A stretch of DNA of 16,765 bases from an uncultured Frankineae bacterium. Its GTDB lineage: Bacteria; Actinomycetota; Actinomycetes; Mycobacteriales; SCTD01. Shown here piece by piece: positions 7,118 through 14,241 of the stretch. Under the pieces are notes generated by a model that was not told where the DNA came from, did not search any database, and worked only from the letters and a program-made list of their open reading frames with translations. Position 1 is the stretch's first letter, and every line of letters begins with the position of its first letter. The position numbers and the translations under genes are program-made. The stretch lies in the NCBI GenBank assembly GCA_902805805.1, contig CADCUE010000036.1, forward strand, positions 1 to 16,765, in the 5' to 3' direction.

Positions 7118-7759
7118 GTGGACCTCGGCCTCGTCGCGACCGTTCTGGTGCTGCTGCTCGTCGTGGTGCTGGTCGCGGTCGCCATCGCCGTCCTGGTGGT
7201 CGTGCTGCAGCGCCGCCGCCGCGAGCAGGGCCTGGCCGAGCGCGCCCGCACGGTCGACCCGATGGCCGCCGGACCGGGGGTGTCCGATCCGCTCAGGATC
7301 AAGCCCGGCGACATCGTCCGGCTGTCCGCCGAGCCGGGCGACTGGGTCGTGCGCGGGACGCTGGCCTTCGAGGAGGACGGCTACCGCTGGAAGGAGCACC
7401 TGCTCGACGGCTCGACCGCGGCCGGTGAGCGCCGGCACTGGCTGTCGGTGGAGGAGGGCGAGAGCGGCCTGGAGCTCGTGCTCTGGGACCGGCTGCCCGG
7501 CTCCGACCTGACGCCGGACCGCAGCGAGATCGCGCACGACGGCGTCGCCTACCGCCGCGACGAGCGCGGGACCGCCCGCTACGCCTCCACCGGCACGACC
7601 GGCGCCGGCGAGTCGGGCACGGCGGAGTACGCCGACTACGTCCCGGCCGGTGGCGGCGACGCCCGCCTGTCGTTCGAGCGCTACAGCGCGGGCGGGTCGT
7701 GGGAGGTCAGCGCCGGGCGGGTGGTCCTGGCCGAGAGCCTGACGATCCTGCACAGCTGA
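7118..7759 (+). CDS. DUF4178 membrane-anchored protein
   Basis: This encodes 213 residues. A long hydrophobic helix at 4-30 (Leu/Val-rich), followed by QRRRR, indicates an N-terminal membrane anchor with the rest probably in the cytoplasm. The soluble part shows the DUF4178 pattern: KPGDIVRLS at 62-70, GDWVVRGTLAFEEDGYRWKE around 74-93, HWLSVEE near 107-113, and a C-terminal half with AEYADY (169-174), LSFERYS and SWEVSAG (194-200). The domain's function is unknown; it commonly accompanies DUF350 and spermidine-synthase-like genes, as here. GTG 7118 is chosen because it lies six bases after a -10 element and opens directly into the anchor. First gene of a six-gene operon. Confidence 0.88.
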   Translation: MDLGLVATVLVLLLVVVLVAVAIAVLVVVLQRRRREQGLAERARTVDPMAAGPGVSDPLRIKPGDIVRLSAEPGDWVVRGTLAFEEDGYRWKEHLLDGSTAAGERRHWLSVEEGESGLELVLWDRLPGSDLTPDRSEIAHDGVAYRRDERGTARYASTGTTGAGESGTAEYADYVPAGGGDARLSFERYSAGGSWEVSAGRVVLAESLTILHS

Positions 7760-7760
7760 C

Positions 7761-8276
7761 GTGCTCTGCTCGCTGGCGGTGCCGTTCGTCGACGCCCGGG
7801 CGTCGGCCCTGTCGTGGTGGCTCGGCGACGACGCCCCCCGCGCGCTCGACGCCCTCGTGCTGACAGGGGTGCGGTCGCCGTCCGCCGGTCGCCTCGAGCT
7901 GCGCCTGCTGGGAGCGAGCCACCACGTCGTGGCGACGGCAGGTGCGGCGCGCTGCCCGGAGGTCGTCGCCTGCGGCGGGCCGACCGCCCCGCTGCCCGCC
8001 CGCCACGACGGCGACGTCGGCGGCGCCCGCTACCGCTTCGCCAGCACCACGACGGCGTACGAGCCGGCCGCCCTCGCCCGCGTCGCCCGCGACCTGCGTC
8101 GCCGCGCCGCGGACGCGGACAACGCGCTGGTCGGCGTCTTCCCCGGCAGCCCGCACGCGCTCACCGTGCTGACCGGCCGCGAGCTCGCGCGGGGCTGGGC
8201 CTGGTCGAGCTGGCACGTCTACCCCGCAGCCGGCGAGGTCGTGCGCACCCGCTCCTCGCTCGTGGGGCCGGCGTGA
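7761..8276 (+). CDS. DUF2617 protein
   Basis: This soluble protein of 171 residues shows features I associate with DUF2617: LGASHHVV at about 49-56, ARYRFASTTTAYEPAALARV in the middle, ALVGVFPGSPHALTVLTG, and WSSWHVYPAAGEVVRTRS near the end. No catalytic motif or membrane segment is evident, and no function is established. The start is GTG 7761, one base after the DUF4178 stop. The stop overlaps the DUF4247 GTG by four bases. It is second in the operon and probably acts in the cytoplasm. Confidence 0.85.
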   Translation: MLCSLAVPFVDARASALSWWLGDDAPRALDALVLTGVRSPSAGRLELRLLGASHHVVATAGAARCPEVVACGGPTAPLPARHDGDVGGARYRFASTTTAYEPAALARVARDLRRRAADADNALVGVFPGSPHALTVLTGRELARGWAWSSWHVYPAAGEVVRTRSSLVGPA

Positions 8277-8698
8277 GCGGGCGCAGCCTCAAGGTCCTGG
8301 CGCTCGTGCTCGTCGTCGCCGGGATCGCTGGCATCGTCGCCCTGACCCAGCGAGGATCGGTCCGGGCGCACGTGCTGCGCACCTACGACGTCGTCTCGCA
8401 GGACGGCGACAGCTACACCCTGCGCTCGGCCGAGACGGTCACGCGGACGGCCGCCGACATCAAGCGCGCGTGGAAGCCGGCGGAGGAGCTGGTGGACCCG
8501 GGCGGCACCTTCCTGCGCTACTCCGACGACATCGTGGCCGTGACGCCCCGGGCCGAGGGCGGCTCCACGGTCTACCTCGACGACGAGGACCGCGGCTACA
8601 ACCGGTGGTTCCCGTACGTCGTCGGCTTCTGGGGCTTCGGCGGCAGCGGCGGGCCGGTCGGCGGCACCCGCGGCGGCGGACCGGGGGCCGGCAAGTGA
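8273..8698 (+). CDS. DUF4247 protein, N-terminal membrane anchor and Gly-rich C-terminal tail
   Basis: This encodes 141 residues. Residues 7-25 form a hydrophobic helix (KVLALVLVVAGIAGIVALT) after a basic start, so the remainder is probably outside the membrane. The core has the DUF4247 look: VLRTYDVVSQDGDSYTLRS, AADIKRAWKPAEEL, FLRYSDDIVAVTPR and GYNRWFPYVV. It then turns into a glycine-rich tail (about 121-141) ending GGGPGAGK. My recollection is that such a Gly-Pro-Gly-x-Gly-Lys ending recurs in this family. The start is GTG 8273, overlapping the DUF2617 stop as GTGA, and its own TGA overlaps the next gene's GTG the same way. Function unknown. Confidence 0.85.
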   Translation: MSGRSLKVLALVLVVAGIAGIVALTQRGSVRAHVLRTYDVVSQDGDSYTLRSAETVTRTAADIKRAWKPAEELVDPGGTFLRYSDDIVAVTPRAEGGSTVYLDDEDRGYNRWFPYVVGFWGFGGSGGPVGGTRGGGPGAGK

Positions 8699-9426
8699 GG
8701 GGACTCGCCGCCGCGGTGGCGCTGCTCGCCGTGGTGCTCACGGCCGGTCCCGCCGCGGCCGCGAACCCCGTCCTCGACCCCGAGGACGACACGGAGGTGG
8801 CCGAGGCGCTGGCGGAGGCCACCGAGGTGCAGGACGTCTGCTACGGCTACCTGCTCAGCGTCGAGGACGGCGAGACCGGGCAGTGGTCCGGCACCTACGC
8901 CTCCTCCAGCGGTGGCGCCGGCGTCCCGGCGACCTCGGCGAGCGGCTGCGACGGGGGTGTCGTCGAGCTCGTCGCGTCGATCGTCTACACCTCGTCGTAC
9001 TCCGAGGCCGAGGACAGCGCCTCCTGGCAGCTGAGCAGCAGCCTGCCCGGTCTCGACATCAGCGACGTCGAGGACCAGGGCTTCTCGGCCGAGGAGCTGC
9101 TCGACGACGGTCGCAGCGCGGCGACGCTGCTCAACGCCGTGCTCAGCCTGCCCCGGCTGGCGGCCGAGCAGGCCGGACTGCCCCCCGTGGTGCTGGAGCC
9201 CAACGCCTCGCCGCTGCCGGAGGGCGCCCGTCCCGACGGCTCGCCGGGCAGCGACTGGCTGCGGGAGAACGGCGCGCTGCTCGGGCTGTCCGTGGCCGCC
9301 GTCCTCGCCGGCCTGGTCGCCCTCGTCGCCTCCCGGCCGCGCGGCCGCGGGCGCACCGGTCCACCCCGCTTCACGTCCTTCGGGCCTCCGCCCGCGGCGC
9401 GCCCGACCGACCCCTGGAGGAGCTGA
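8695..9426 (+). CDS. Unrecognised secreted / type I membrane protein
   Basis: This encodes 243 residues and I do not recognise the family. Residues 1-23 are a clear signal peptide (basic start, hydrophobic run, AGPAAAA cleavage region). An acidic, Ser/Gly-rich extracellular region follows, with just two cysteines (C49 and C85) that could form a disulfide. A Pro-rich linker leads to one membrane helix (about 194-213) and a short basic, Pro-rich cytoplasmic tail ending PTDPWRS. It lies between DUF4247 and DUF350 genes. GTG 8695 overlaps the DUF4247 stop (GTGA), and its TGA overlaps the DUF350 ATG by one base (TGATG), so it is firmly part of the operon. Longer in-frame extensions upstream lie inside DUF4247 and are rejected. 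Confidence 0.8.
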   Translation: MRGLAAAVALLAVVLTAGPAAAANPVLDPEDDTEVAEALAEATEVQDVCYGYLLSVEDGETGQWSGTYASSSGGAGVPATSASGCDGGVVELVASIVYTSSYSEAEDSASWQLSSSLPGLDISDVEDQGFSAEELLDDGRSAATLLNAVLSLPRLAAEQAGLPPVVLEPNASPLPEGARPDGSPGSDWLRENGALLGLSVAAVLAGLVALVASRPRGRGRTGPPRFTSFGPPPAARPTDPWRS

Positions 9427-9863
9427 TGACGGTGGACCTGCTCGACGAGCTCGTGCGCGGCGTCCTCGCGACCCTGGCCTACGCCGCCGTGGGCACCGTC
9501 GTGCTGGCGCTCGGCTACGCCGTGCTGGACGCGATCACCCCCGGCAACCTGCGCCACCTGGTCTACGCCGACCACAACACCAACGCCGCCGTGCTCGCCG
9601 GCGCGAACGTCCTCGCGGTCGCGAGCATCGTCACGACCGCCATCGTCACGTCGGACGACGACCTCGCCCGAGGGGTCGCCGACGCCCTCGTCTACGGCCT
9701 CATCGGGATCGCGCTGCTGGCGGCGTCGTTCAAGGTCCTCGACCGCCTCACCCCGGGCGATCTCGGGGCGATCTGCACCGATCCGCAGGGCACGCCCGCG
9801 GTCTACGTCACCGCTGCCTTCCAGATCGGTCTCGGTGCGGTGCTCGCCGCCGCCATCTCGTGA
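9426..9863 (+). CDS. DUF350 integral membrane protein (YjfL-like)
   Basis: This encodes 145 residues with about four membrane helices. The protein is an internal duplication typical of DUF350: LDAITPGNL at 34-42 and LDRLTPGDL at 105-113 each end a hydrophobic helix, and each is followed by a polar stretch and a second helix. Members include E. coli YjfL, encoded near a glutathionylspermidine-synthase-like gene. The biochemical role is not settled. ATG 9426 shares one base with the preceding TGA. The next gene is a membrane-bound aminopropyltransferase, repeating the known DUF350-polyamine gene association. Confidence 0.9.
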   Translation: MTVDLLDELVRGVLATLAYAAVGTVVLALGYAVLDAITPGNLRHLVYADHNTNAAVLAGANVLAVASIVTTAIVTSDDDLARGVADALVYGLIGIALLAASFKVLDRLTPGDLGAICTDPQGTPAVYVTAAFQIGLGAVLAAAIS

Positions 9864-9876
9864 CACGGGCCCGGCA

Positions 9877-11469
9877 GTGACCGCTCCGACGGTGCCGGTG
9901 CCGCCGGGCACGTCGCCGGGCCCGCTGCGGCTGCCCGTCGGCGCGCGAGCCGCACGGGCCGTCCTGCTCGGGGCGGTCTTCCTGTGCGCCGCCTGCGGGC
10001 TCGTCTACGAGCTGGCCCTGATCACCCTCGGCCAGTACCTCGTCGGCGGCTCGGTCTACTCCACCTCGCTGGTGCTCGGCGTCTTCGTCTGCGCGATGGG
10101 GCTCGGGTCGTTCGCGAGCAAGCCGCTGCTCCCGCGGGCGGCCGTGGGCTTCGCCGCGGTCGAGCTGGCCCTGGCCCTGGCCGGTGGCCTGTCCGTGCTC
10201 GGGCTCTACGCCGCCTACTCCTGGCTCGACCTCTACACCCCGGCGCTGATCGCGACCTCGGTGGTCGTCGGCGGTCTCATCGGCGCCGAGATCCCGCTGC
10301 TCATGTCGCTGCTGCAGCGCATCCGCGCCCAGGACGCCGGTGAGGCCACCGCCGACCTGTTCGCCGTCGACTACGTCGGCGCCCTCGCCGGCGGCCTGGC
10401 CTTCCCCTTCCTGCTGCTGCCGGTGTTCGGGCAGGTCCGCGGAGCGGTCGTCGTCGCGGCGGTCAACCTGTGCGCGGCCGTGGTCATCGTCGTCCTGCTG
10501 CGGGACGCCCTGTCGCCGCGCGCCCGCCGCGCGGTGACCGCGGGCGTCGTCGCCGTGGCGCTGGCGCTCGGGCTGGCCGGGGTGACCGCGAGCCGGTTCC
10601 TCGTCACCGCCCGGCAGGCCCTCTACGACGACCCGGTGGTCGTCGCGCTGCGGTCGGACTACCAGGACATCGTCCTGACGCAGGCCCGCGGCACCGACGA
10701 CGTGCGGCTGTTCCTCGACGGCGACCTGCAGTTCGCGAGCCGCGACGAGCACCGCTACCACGAGGCGCTCGTCCACCCGGCGGTCCTGCCGGGGGCCCGC
10801 AGCGTCCTGGTCCTGGGCGGCGGGGACGGCCTGGCGGCGCGCGAGGTCCTGCGCCACCGCTCGGTGGAGCGCGTCGTCGAGGTGGAGCTCGACCCCGAGG
10901 TGCTGCGGCTCGCCCGCACCGACCCGCGGATGGTGCGGGCCAACGGCGGTGCGCTCGACGACCCCCGCGTCGAGGTCGTGGTCGACGACGCGATGCGCTG
11001 GCTGCGCACGACCGACCAGGTCTTCGACGCGGTGGTCGTGGACATGCCCGACCCCGACGCGCCGGCGACCGCGAAGCTGTACTCGCAGGAGTTCTACGGA
11101 CTGGCCGCCCGGGCCCTCGCGCCGGGCGGACGGCTGGTCGTGCAGGCCGGCTCGCCGTACTTCGCGCCGGAGGCGTTCTGGTGCATCGAGGCGACCGTCG
11201 CCGCAACTGGGCTGGTCCCCACCGCCTACCACGTCGACGTGCCGAGCTTCGGCGACTGGGGCTTCGTCCTCGCGGCCCGCGGCGCGGCGCCCGTCCCGTC
11301 CGTCGACCCCGCCGTGGCGGACCGGCTGCGCTTCCTCGACGGCGACGTGCTGGCCGCCGCGACGGTCTTCCCGCGTGACCGCGGCCGTGACCGCTACCGC
11401 GTCTCGGTGAGCACCCTGGACCGCCCGCGCGTCCTGGAGTACGCCGCCCGCGGCTGGCGCGGCTACTGA
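9877..11469 (+). CDS. Membrane-anchored polyamine aminopropyltransferase (spermidine synthase-like)
   Basis: This encodes 530 residues: about seven membrane helices (near 28-48, 60-80, 88-112, 121-146, 164-184, 188-208, 219-238), then a complete spermidine-synthase domain (about 255-500). Motifs for transfer of an aminopropyl group from decarboxylated S-adenosylmethionine to a polyamine are all present: DYQ 261-263, LDG 280-282, D290-E291 with Y294-H295-E296 and H300, the nucleotide loop GGGDG 314-318, E337/D339, D370-D371 and the catalytic pair D389 and D392 (DMPDPD). The core is thus probably active, though the acceptor could be something other than putrescine. The start is GTG 9877, 13 bases after the DUF350 stop; an ATG further up at 9835 lies inside DUF350. 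Basic residues in the loops after helices 2, 4 and 6 would put those loops inside and the catalytic domain outside if all seven helices are real. Last gene of the operon. No speD gene is visible nearby. Confidence 0.9.
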   Translation: MTAPTVPVPPGTSPGPLRLPVGARAARAVLLGAVFLCAACGLVYELALITLGQYLVGGSVYSTSLVLGVFVCAMGLGSFASKPLLPRAAVGFAAVELALALAGGLSVLGLYAAYSWLDLYTPALIATSVVVGGLIGAEIPLLMSLLQRIRAQDAGEATADLFAVDYVGALAGGLAFPFLLLPVFGQVRGAVVVAAVNLCAAVVIVVLLRDALSPRARRAVTAGVVAVALALGLAGVTASRFLVTARQALYDDPVVVALRSDYQDIVLTQARGTDDVRLFLDGDLQFASRDEHRYHEALVHPAVLPGARSVLVLGGGDGLAAREVLRHRSVERVVEVELDPEVLRLARTDPRMVRANGGALDDPRVEVVVDDAMRWLRTTDQVFDAVVVDMPDPDAPATAKLYSQEFYGLAARALAPGGRLVVQAGSPYFAPEAFWCIEATVAATGLVPTAYHVDVPSFGDWGFVLAARGAAPVPSVDPAVADRLRFLDGDVLAAATVFPRDRGRDRYRVSVSTLDRPRVLEYAARGWRGY

Positions 11470-11541
11470 CCCGGCACGCCGGAGCGAGCGTCCCGTACGG
11501 CGCGACCGGCGCGTACCGCCCCGCACACGCGCTGATCGCCG

Positions 11542-11559
11542 GGCCGCTGCGCCGCGGCC
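11542..11559 (+). terminator. Possible hairpin after the aminopropyltransferase operon
   Basis: A perfect six-base stem (GGCCGC / GCGGCC) encloses a six-base loop, about 70 bases after the operon's last stop codon. There is no T-run after it, so it would be a weak or Rho-assisted terminator at best. The remainder of the 186-base gap 11470-11655 holds no gene that I can see, apart from the ArsA promoter at its right end. Confidence 0.25.
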
Positions 11560-11643
11560 GCTCCAGCGCGGCGCCGTCCCGGTGCGGATCAGCACGTGTG
11601 CCGGACGGTCGCCACCGAGCGGCAGGCGCCCCCCTCCCGCCCT

Positions 11644-11649
11644 TAGCCT
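11644..11649 (+). promoter_or_regulatory. -10 element of the ArsA-like ATPase operon (leaderless)
   Basis: TAGCCT fits TAnnnT and lies six bases before GTG 11656. There is no Shine-Dalgarno sequence, so the mRNA is probably leaderless. No good -35 was seen. Confidence 0.55.
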
Positions 11650-11655
11650 CTAGAC

Positions 11656-12681
11656 GTGGCGGACTTCCCGGACGTGCGGCTGCACGTCGTGACCGGCAAG
11701 GGCGGCACCGGCAAGACGACGGTGTCCGCCGCACTCGCACTCGCCCTGGCCGGCGGCGGTCGCAAGGTGCTGCTCGTCGAGGTGGAGGGGCGGCAGTCGT
11801 TCGCCCGGCTCTTCGACACCCCGCCGCTGCCGTACGAGGAGCGCAAGGTGGCCGTCGCTCCGGGCGGGGGCGACGTCTACGTCCTGTCCGTGGACCCCGA
11901 GGACGCCCTGCTCGACTACCTCCACATGTTCTACAAGCTGTCCCCGACCGGCGTCGGGGCGCGCGCCCTGCGGCGGATGGGGGCCATCGAGTTCGCCACG
12001 ACCATCGCGCCGGGGCTGCGCGACGTGCTGCTCACCGGCAAGGTCAAGGAGGCCGTCGTGCGCCGGGGCACCGGGACGACCGGTCCGCGGACGAAGCCGG
12101 TCGCGGGCTCGAACCCGCACACCTACGACGCCGTCGTGCTCGACGCGCCGCCGACCGGCCGCATCGCGCGGTTCCTCAACATCAGCTCCGAGATCGGCGG
12201 GCTCGCCAAGGTGGGCCCGCTCAAGACGCAGTCCGACGGCGTCATGGCGGTCTTCCGCTCACCGCAGACCGCGGTGCACCTCGTCACCCTGCTGGAGGAG
12301 ATGCCCGTGCAGGAGACCCTCGACGGCGCGGCCGAGCTGGCCTCGGTCGGCCTGCCCGTCGGGGCGGTCGTCGTCAACGCCGTGCGCGAGCCGCTGCTGT
12401 CCCCGCTGGGCCTGCGCGACGCCGAGCAGGGCACGCTCGACCGGGCCGCTCTCGTCGCGGGTCTCGAGAAGGCCGGCCTCGACGCGCCCGACCCGCTCGT
12501 CGACTCGCTGCTCGCCGAGACGACCGACCACGCCACCCGGGTGGCCCTGGAGGAGCGCGGCCGCGACGCGCTGGCGGCGCTCGACCGGCCGTCGTACGAG
12601 CTGCCGCTGCTGCCGGACGCCGTCGACCTGTCCAGCCTCTACGAGCTGGCCGGGATCCTCAGGGCCCAGGGCGTCGCATGA
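11656..12681 (+). CDS. ArsA/Get3-like ATPase, first of a pair
   Basis: This 341-residue cytoplasmic ATPase belongs to the deviant Walker A (SIMIBI) group. The P-loop GKGGTGKTT at 14-22 includes the signature lysine K15. Switch II is DAPPTG at 163-168. The usual switch I Asp-Pro is absent: the strand reads LLVEVEGRQS (39-48). The C-terminal half carries VGAVVVNAVREPLLSP and a helical end. It matches in order and type the paired ArsA-like genes Rv3679/Rv3680 of M. tuberculosis, which lie between the RidA and whiB4 genes. Arsenite transport is unlikely, since no arsB or arsR is present; such pairs are related to the tail-anchored-protein targeting factor Get3. GTG 11656 is set by the -10 element six bases upstream. 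Its TGA overlaps the next ATG (ATGA). Confidence 0.88.
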   Translation: MADFPDVRLHVVTGKGGTGKTTVSAALALALAGGGRKVLLVEVEGRQSFARLFDTPPLPYEERKVAVAPGGGDVYVLSVDPEDALLDYLHMFYKLSPTGVGARALRRMGAIEFATTIAPGLRDVLLTGKVKEAVVRRGTGTTGPRTKPVAGSNPHTYDAVVLDAPPTGRIARFLNISSEIGGLAKVGPLKTQSDGVMAVFRSPQTAVHLVTLLEEMPVQETLDGAAELASVGLPVGAVVVNAVREPLLSPLGLRDAEQGTLDRAALVAGLEKAGLDAPDPLVDSLLAETTDHATRVALEERGRDALAALDRPSYELPLLPDAVDLSSLYELAGILRAQGVA

Positions 12682-13868
12682 GCAGGGTCTCGCCGGAGGC
12701 GGGCAGCGGGGGCAAGCGCGCGTTCGTGCCCCCGGTGCTGGACGTCGACGCGGTCCTCGACACGGCCAAGATCCTCGTCTGCACCGGGTCGGGCGGTGTC
12801 GGCAAGACGACGACCGCGGCCTCCCTGGCGCTGCGCGCCGCCGAGCGCGGCCGCCGCACGGTCGTGCTCACGATCGACCCCGCCCGCCGGCTGGCGCAGT
12901 CGATGGGACTGTCCGAGCTCGACAACACGCCCCGCCGGGTGGACGGCCTCGACACGAGCCGGGGCGGCTCGCTCGACGCGATGATGCTCGACATGAAGCG
13001 GACGTTCGACGAGATCGTCCTGACCCACGCCGAGCCCGGCAAGGCCGAGGCGATCCTGGGCAACCCCTTCTACCAAGCCCTCTCGTCCTCCTTCGCCGGC
13101 ACGCAGGAGTACATGGCGATGGAGAAGCTCGGCCAGCTCAAGGCCACCGGCGACTACGACCTCGTGGTCGTGGACACCCCGCCGACGCGCTCCGCGCTGG
13201 ACTTCCTCGACGCGCCGGAGCGCCTGACGACCTTCCTCGACGGCCGCATGATCCGCATCCTGCTCACCCCGGCCAAGGCGGGCGGCAAGGCCTACCTCAA
13301 GGTGCTGTCCGGCTCGATCGCGCTGTTCACCAGCGTCATCACGAAGATCATCGGTGCGCAGGTGCTGCAGGACGTCTCGCAGTTCATCGCCGCGCTCGAG
13401 ACGATGTTCGGCGGCTTCCGCGAGCGCGCGCAAGGCACCTACGACCTGCTCAAGGCCCCGGGGACCGCGTTCGTCGTCGTGGCGGCGCCGGAGCAGGACG
13501 CGCTGCGCGAGGCGGCCTACTTCGTCGAGCGCCTGGCGGAGGAGTCGATGCCGCTCGCGGGCCTGGTCGTCAACCGGGTGCACCGCTCGGCGGGCCCGGC
13601 CCTGACCGCCGAGCGCTCGGTCGCGGCAGCGCAGGCGCTCGAGGAGGCCGGCGGGCACGAGCTCGCCGCGGCGGTCCTGCGGCTGCACGCCGACCGGATG
13701 GCGCTGTCCGCGCGGGAGCGCCGGCTGCAGGAGCGGTTCAGCGGGGCCCATCCACGGGTCCCGGTGGTCGAGGTGGCCGCCCAGCCGGGTGACGTGCACG
13801 ACCTGGCGGGGCTGCGGTCGGTCGGCGAGGACCTCGCGGGAGGCCGAGCGGCGTCGGTCCCGGCCTGA
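12678..13868 (+). CDS. ArsA/Get3-like ATPase, second of a pair
   Basis: This encodes a 396-residue partner of the preceding ATPase. After a 30-residue leader, the P-loop is GSGGVGKTT at 37-45, keeping the general P-loop lysine K43 but with serine (S38) where the deviant Walker A signature lysine normally sits. Switch I is intact (TIDPARRLAQ, D67) and switch II is DTPPTR at 166-171. A hydrophobic central region (about 195-235, including SIALFTSVITKIIG) may form a client-binding or membrane-facing groove, as in Get3-like proteins; that is inference. ATG 12678 overlaps the previous stop by four bases; a frame open to 11598 lies on top of the first ATPase and is rejected. Homologous to the M. tuberculosis Rv3679/Rv3680 pair. 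Its stop is one base from the stop of convergent whiB4. Confidence 0.9.
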   Translation: MSRVSPEAGSGGKRAFVPPVLDVDAVLDTAKILVCTGSGGVGKTTTAASLALRAAERGRRTVVLTIDPARRLAQSMGLSELDNTPRRVDGLDTSRGGSLDAMMLDMKRTFDEIVLTHAEPGKAEAILGNPFYQALSSSFAGTQEYMAMEKLGQLKATGDYDLVVVDTPPTRSALDFLDAPERLTTFLDGRMIRILLTPAKAGGKAYLKVLSGSIALFTSVITKIIGAQVLQDVSQFIAALETMFGGFRERAQGTYDLLKAPGTAFVVVAAPEQDALREAAYFVERLAEESMPLAGLVVNRVHRSAGPALTAERSVAAAQALEEAGGHELAAAVLRLHADRMALSARERRLQERFSGAHPRVPVVEVAAQPGDVHDLAGLRSVGEDLAGGRAASVPA

Positions 13869-13869
13869 G

Positions 13870-14190
13870 TCAGACCGCCTGGCGGTCACCGGCCAGGTGC
13901 TCGGCGCGGGCCTGCTCGAGCAGCTGCCGCCAGCTGGTGACGTCCGGGCGCCGGCGCAGCAGCGCGCGCCGCTCGCGCTCGGTCATGCCGCCCCACACGC
14001 CGAACTCCACGCGGTTGTCCAGCGCGTCCGACAGGCACTCGGTGCGGACCGGGCACCCCATGCAGACGGCCTTGGCGCGGTTCTGCGCCGCCCCGGTGAC
14101 GAACAGCTCGTCCGGATCCGCGTTGCGGCAGGCCGACTGGGCCACCCAGGCCTGCGGTTCGGAGACGGCGTCGCGGAGGAGAGTCGTCAT
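13870..14190 (-). CDS. whiB4: WhiB-family iron-sulfur transcription regulator, WhiB4-like
   Basis: This encodes 106 residues. The four cluster-binding cysteines are C21, C43, C46 and C52 (C-x21-C-x2-C-x5-C), followed by the family turn GVWGG at 64-68 and a basic stretch (ERERRALLRRRP) that contacts DNA or sigma factor. DPDELFV, GAAQ, DALDNRVEFGVWGGMTERERRALL and the following PDVTSW closely resemble M. tuberculosis WhiB4 (Rv3681c), a redox-sensing regulator, and the divergent ponA2 neighbour agrees. ATG 14190 has AGGA at 14197-14200 six bases upstream; an upstream in-frame ATG at 14286 adds a tail unlike WhiB and is rejected. Confidence 0.93.
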   Translation of the reverse strand: MTTLLRDAVSEPQAWVAQSACRNADPDELFVTGAAQNRAKAVCMGCPVRTECLSDALDNRVEFGVWGGMTERERRALLRRRPDVTSWRQLLEQARAEHLAGDRQAV

Positions 14191-14241
14191 GCGAGGTCCT
14201 GTCGTGAGGGTGCGGAGGCGAGGGGCGATCCGGCAGTGCTC

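Noticed and set aside
8675..8695. GGGPGAGK at the end of DUF4247 read as a Walker A P-loop
   Set aside because: The motif needs Ser/Thr after the Lys and a following helix, but the protein ends at this Lys.
9808..11595. A 595-codon open frame antisense to the aminopropyltransferase gene
   Set aside because: Low-complexity product with no family features, opposite a well-supported gene. It is a GC-content shadow.
11656..13868. Arsenic resistance operon
   Set aside because: The ATPases are ArsA-like, but there is no arsB, arsR, arsC or arsD, and the neighbourhood matches the Rv3679/Rv3680 type pair instead.
12639..13889. A 416-codon open frame antisense to the second ArsA-like gene
   Set aside because: Same reason: opposite an unambiguous ATPase and itself rich in Arg/Gly/Val without motifs.
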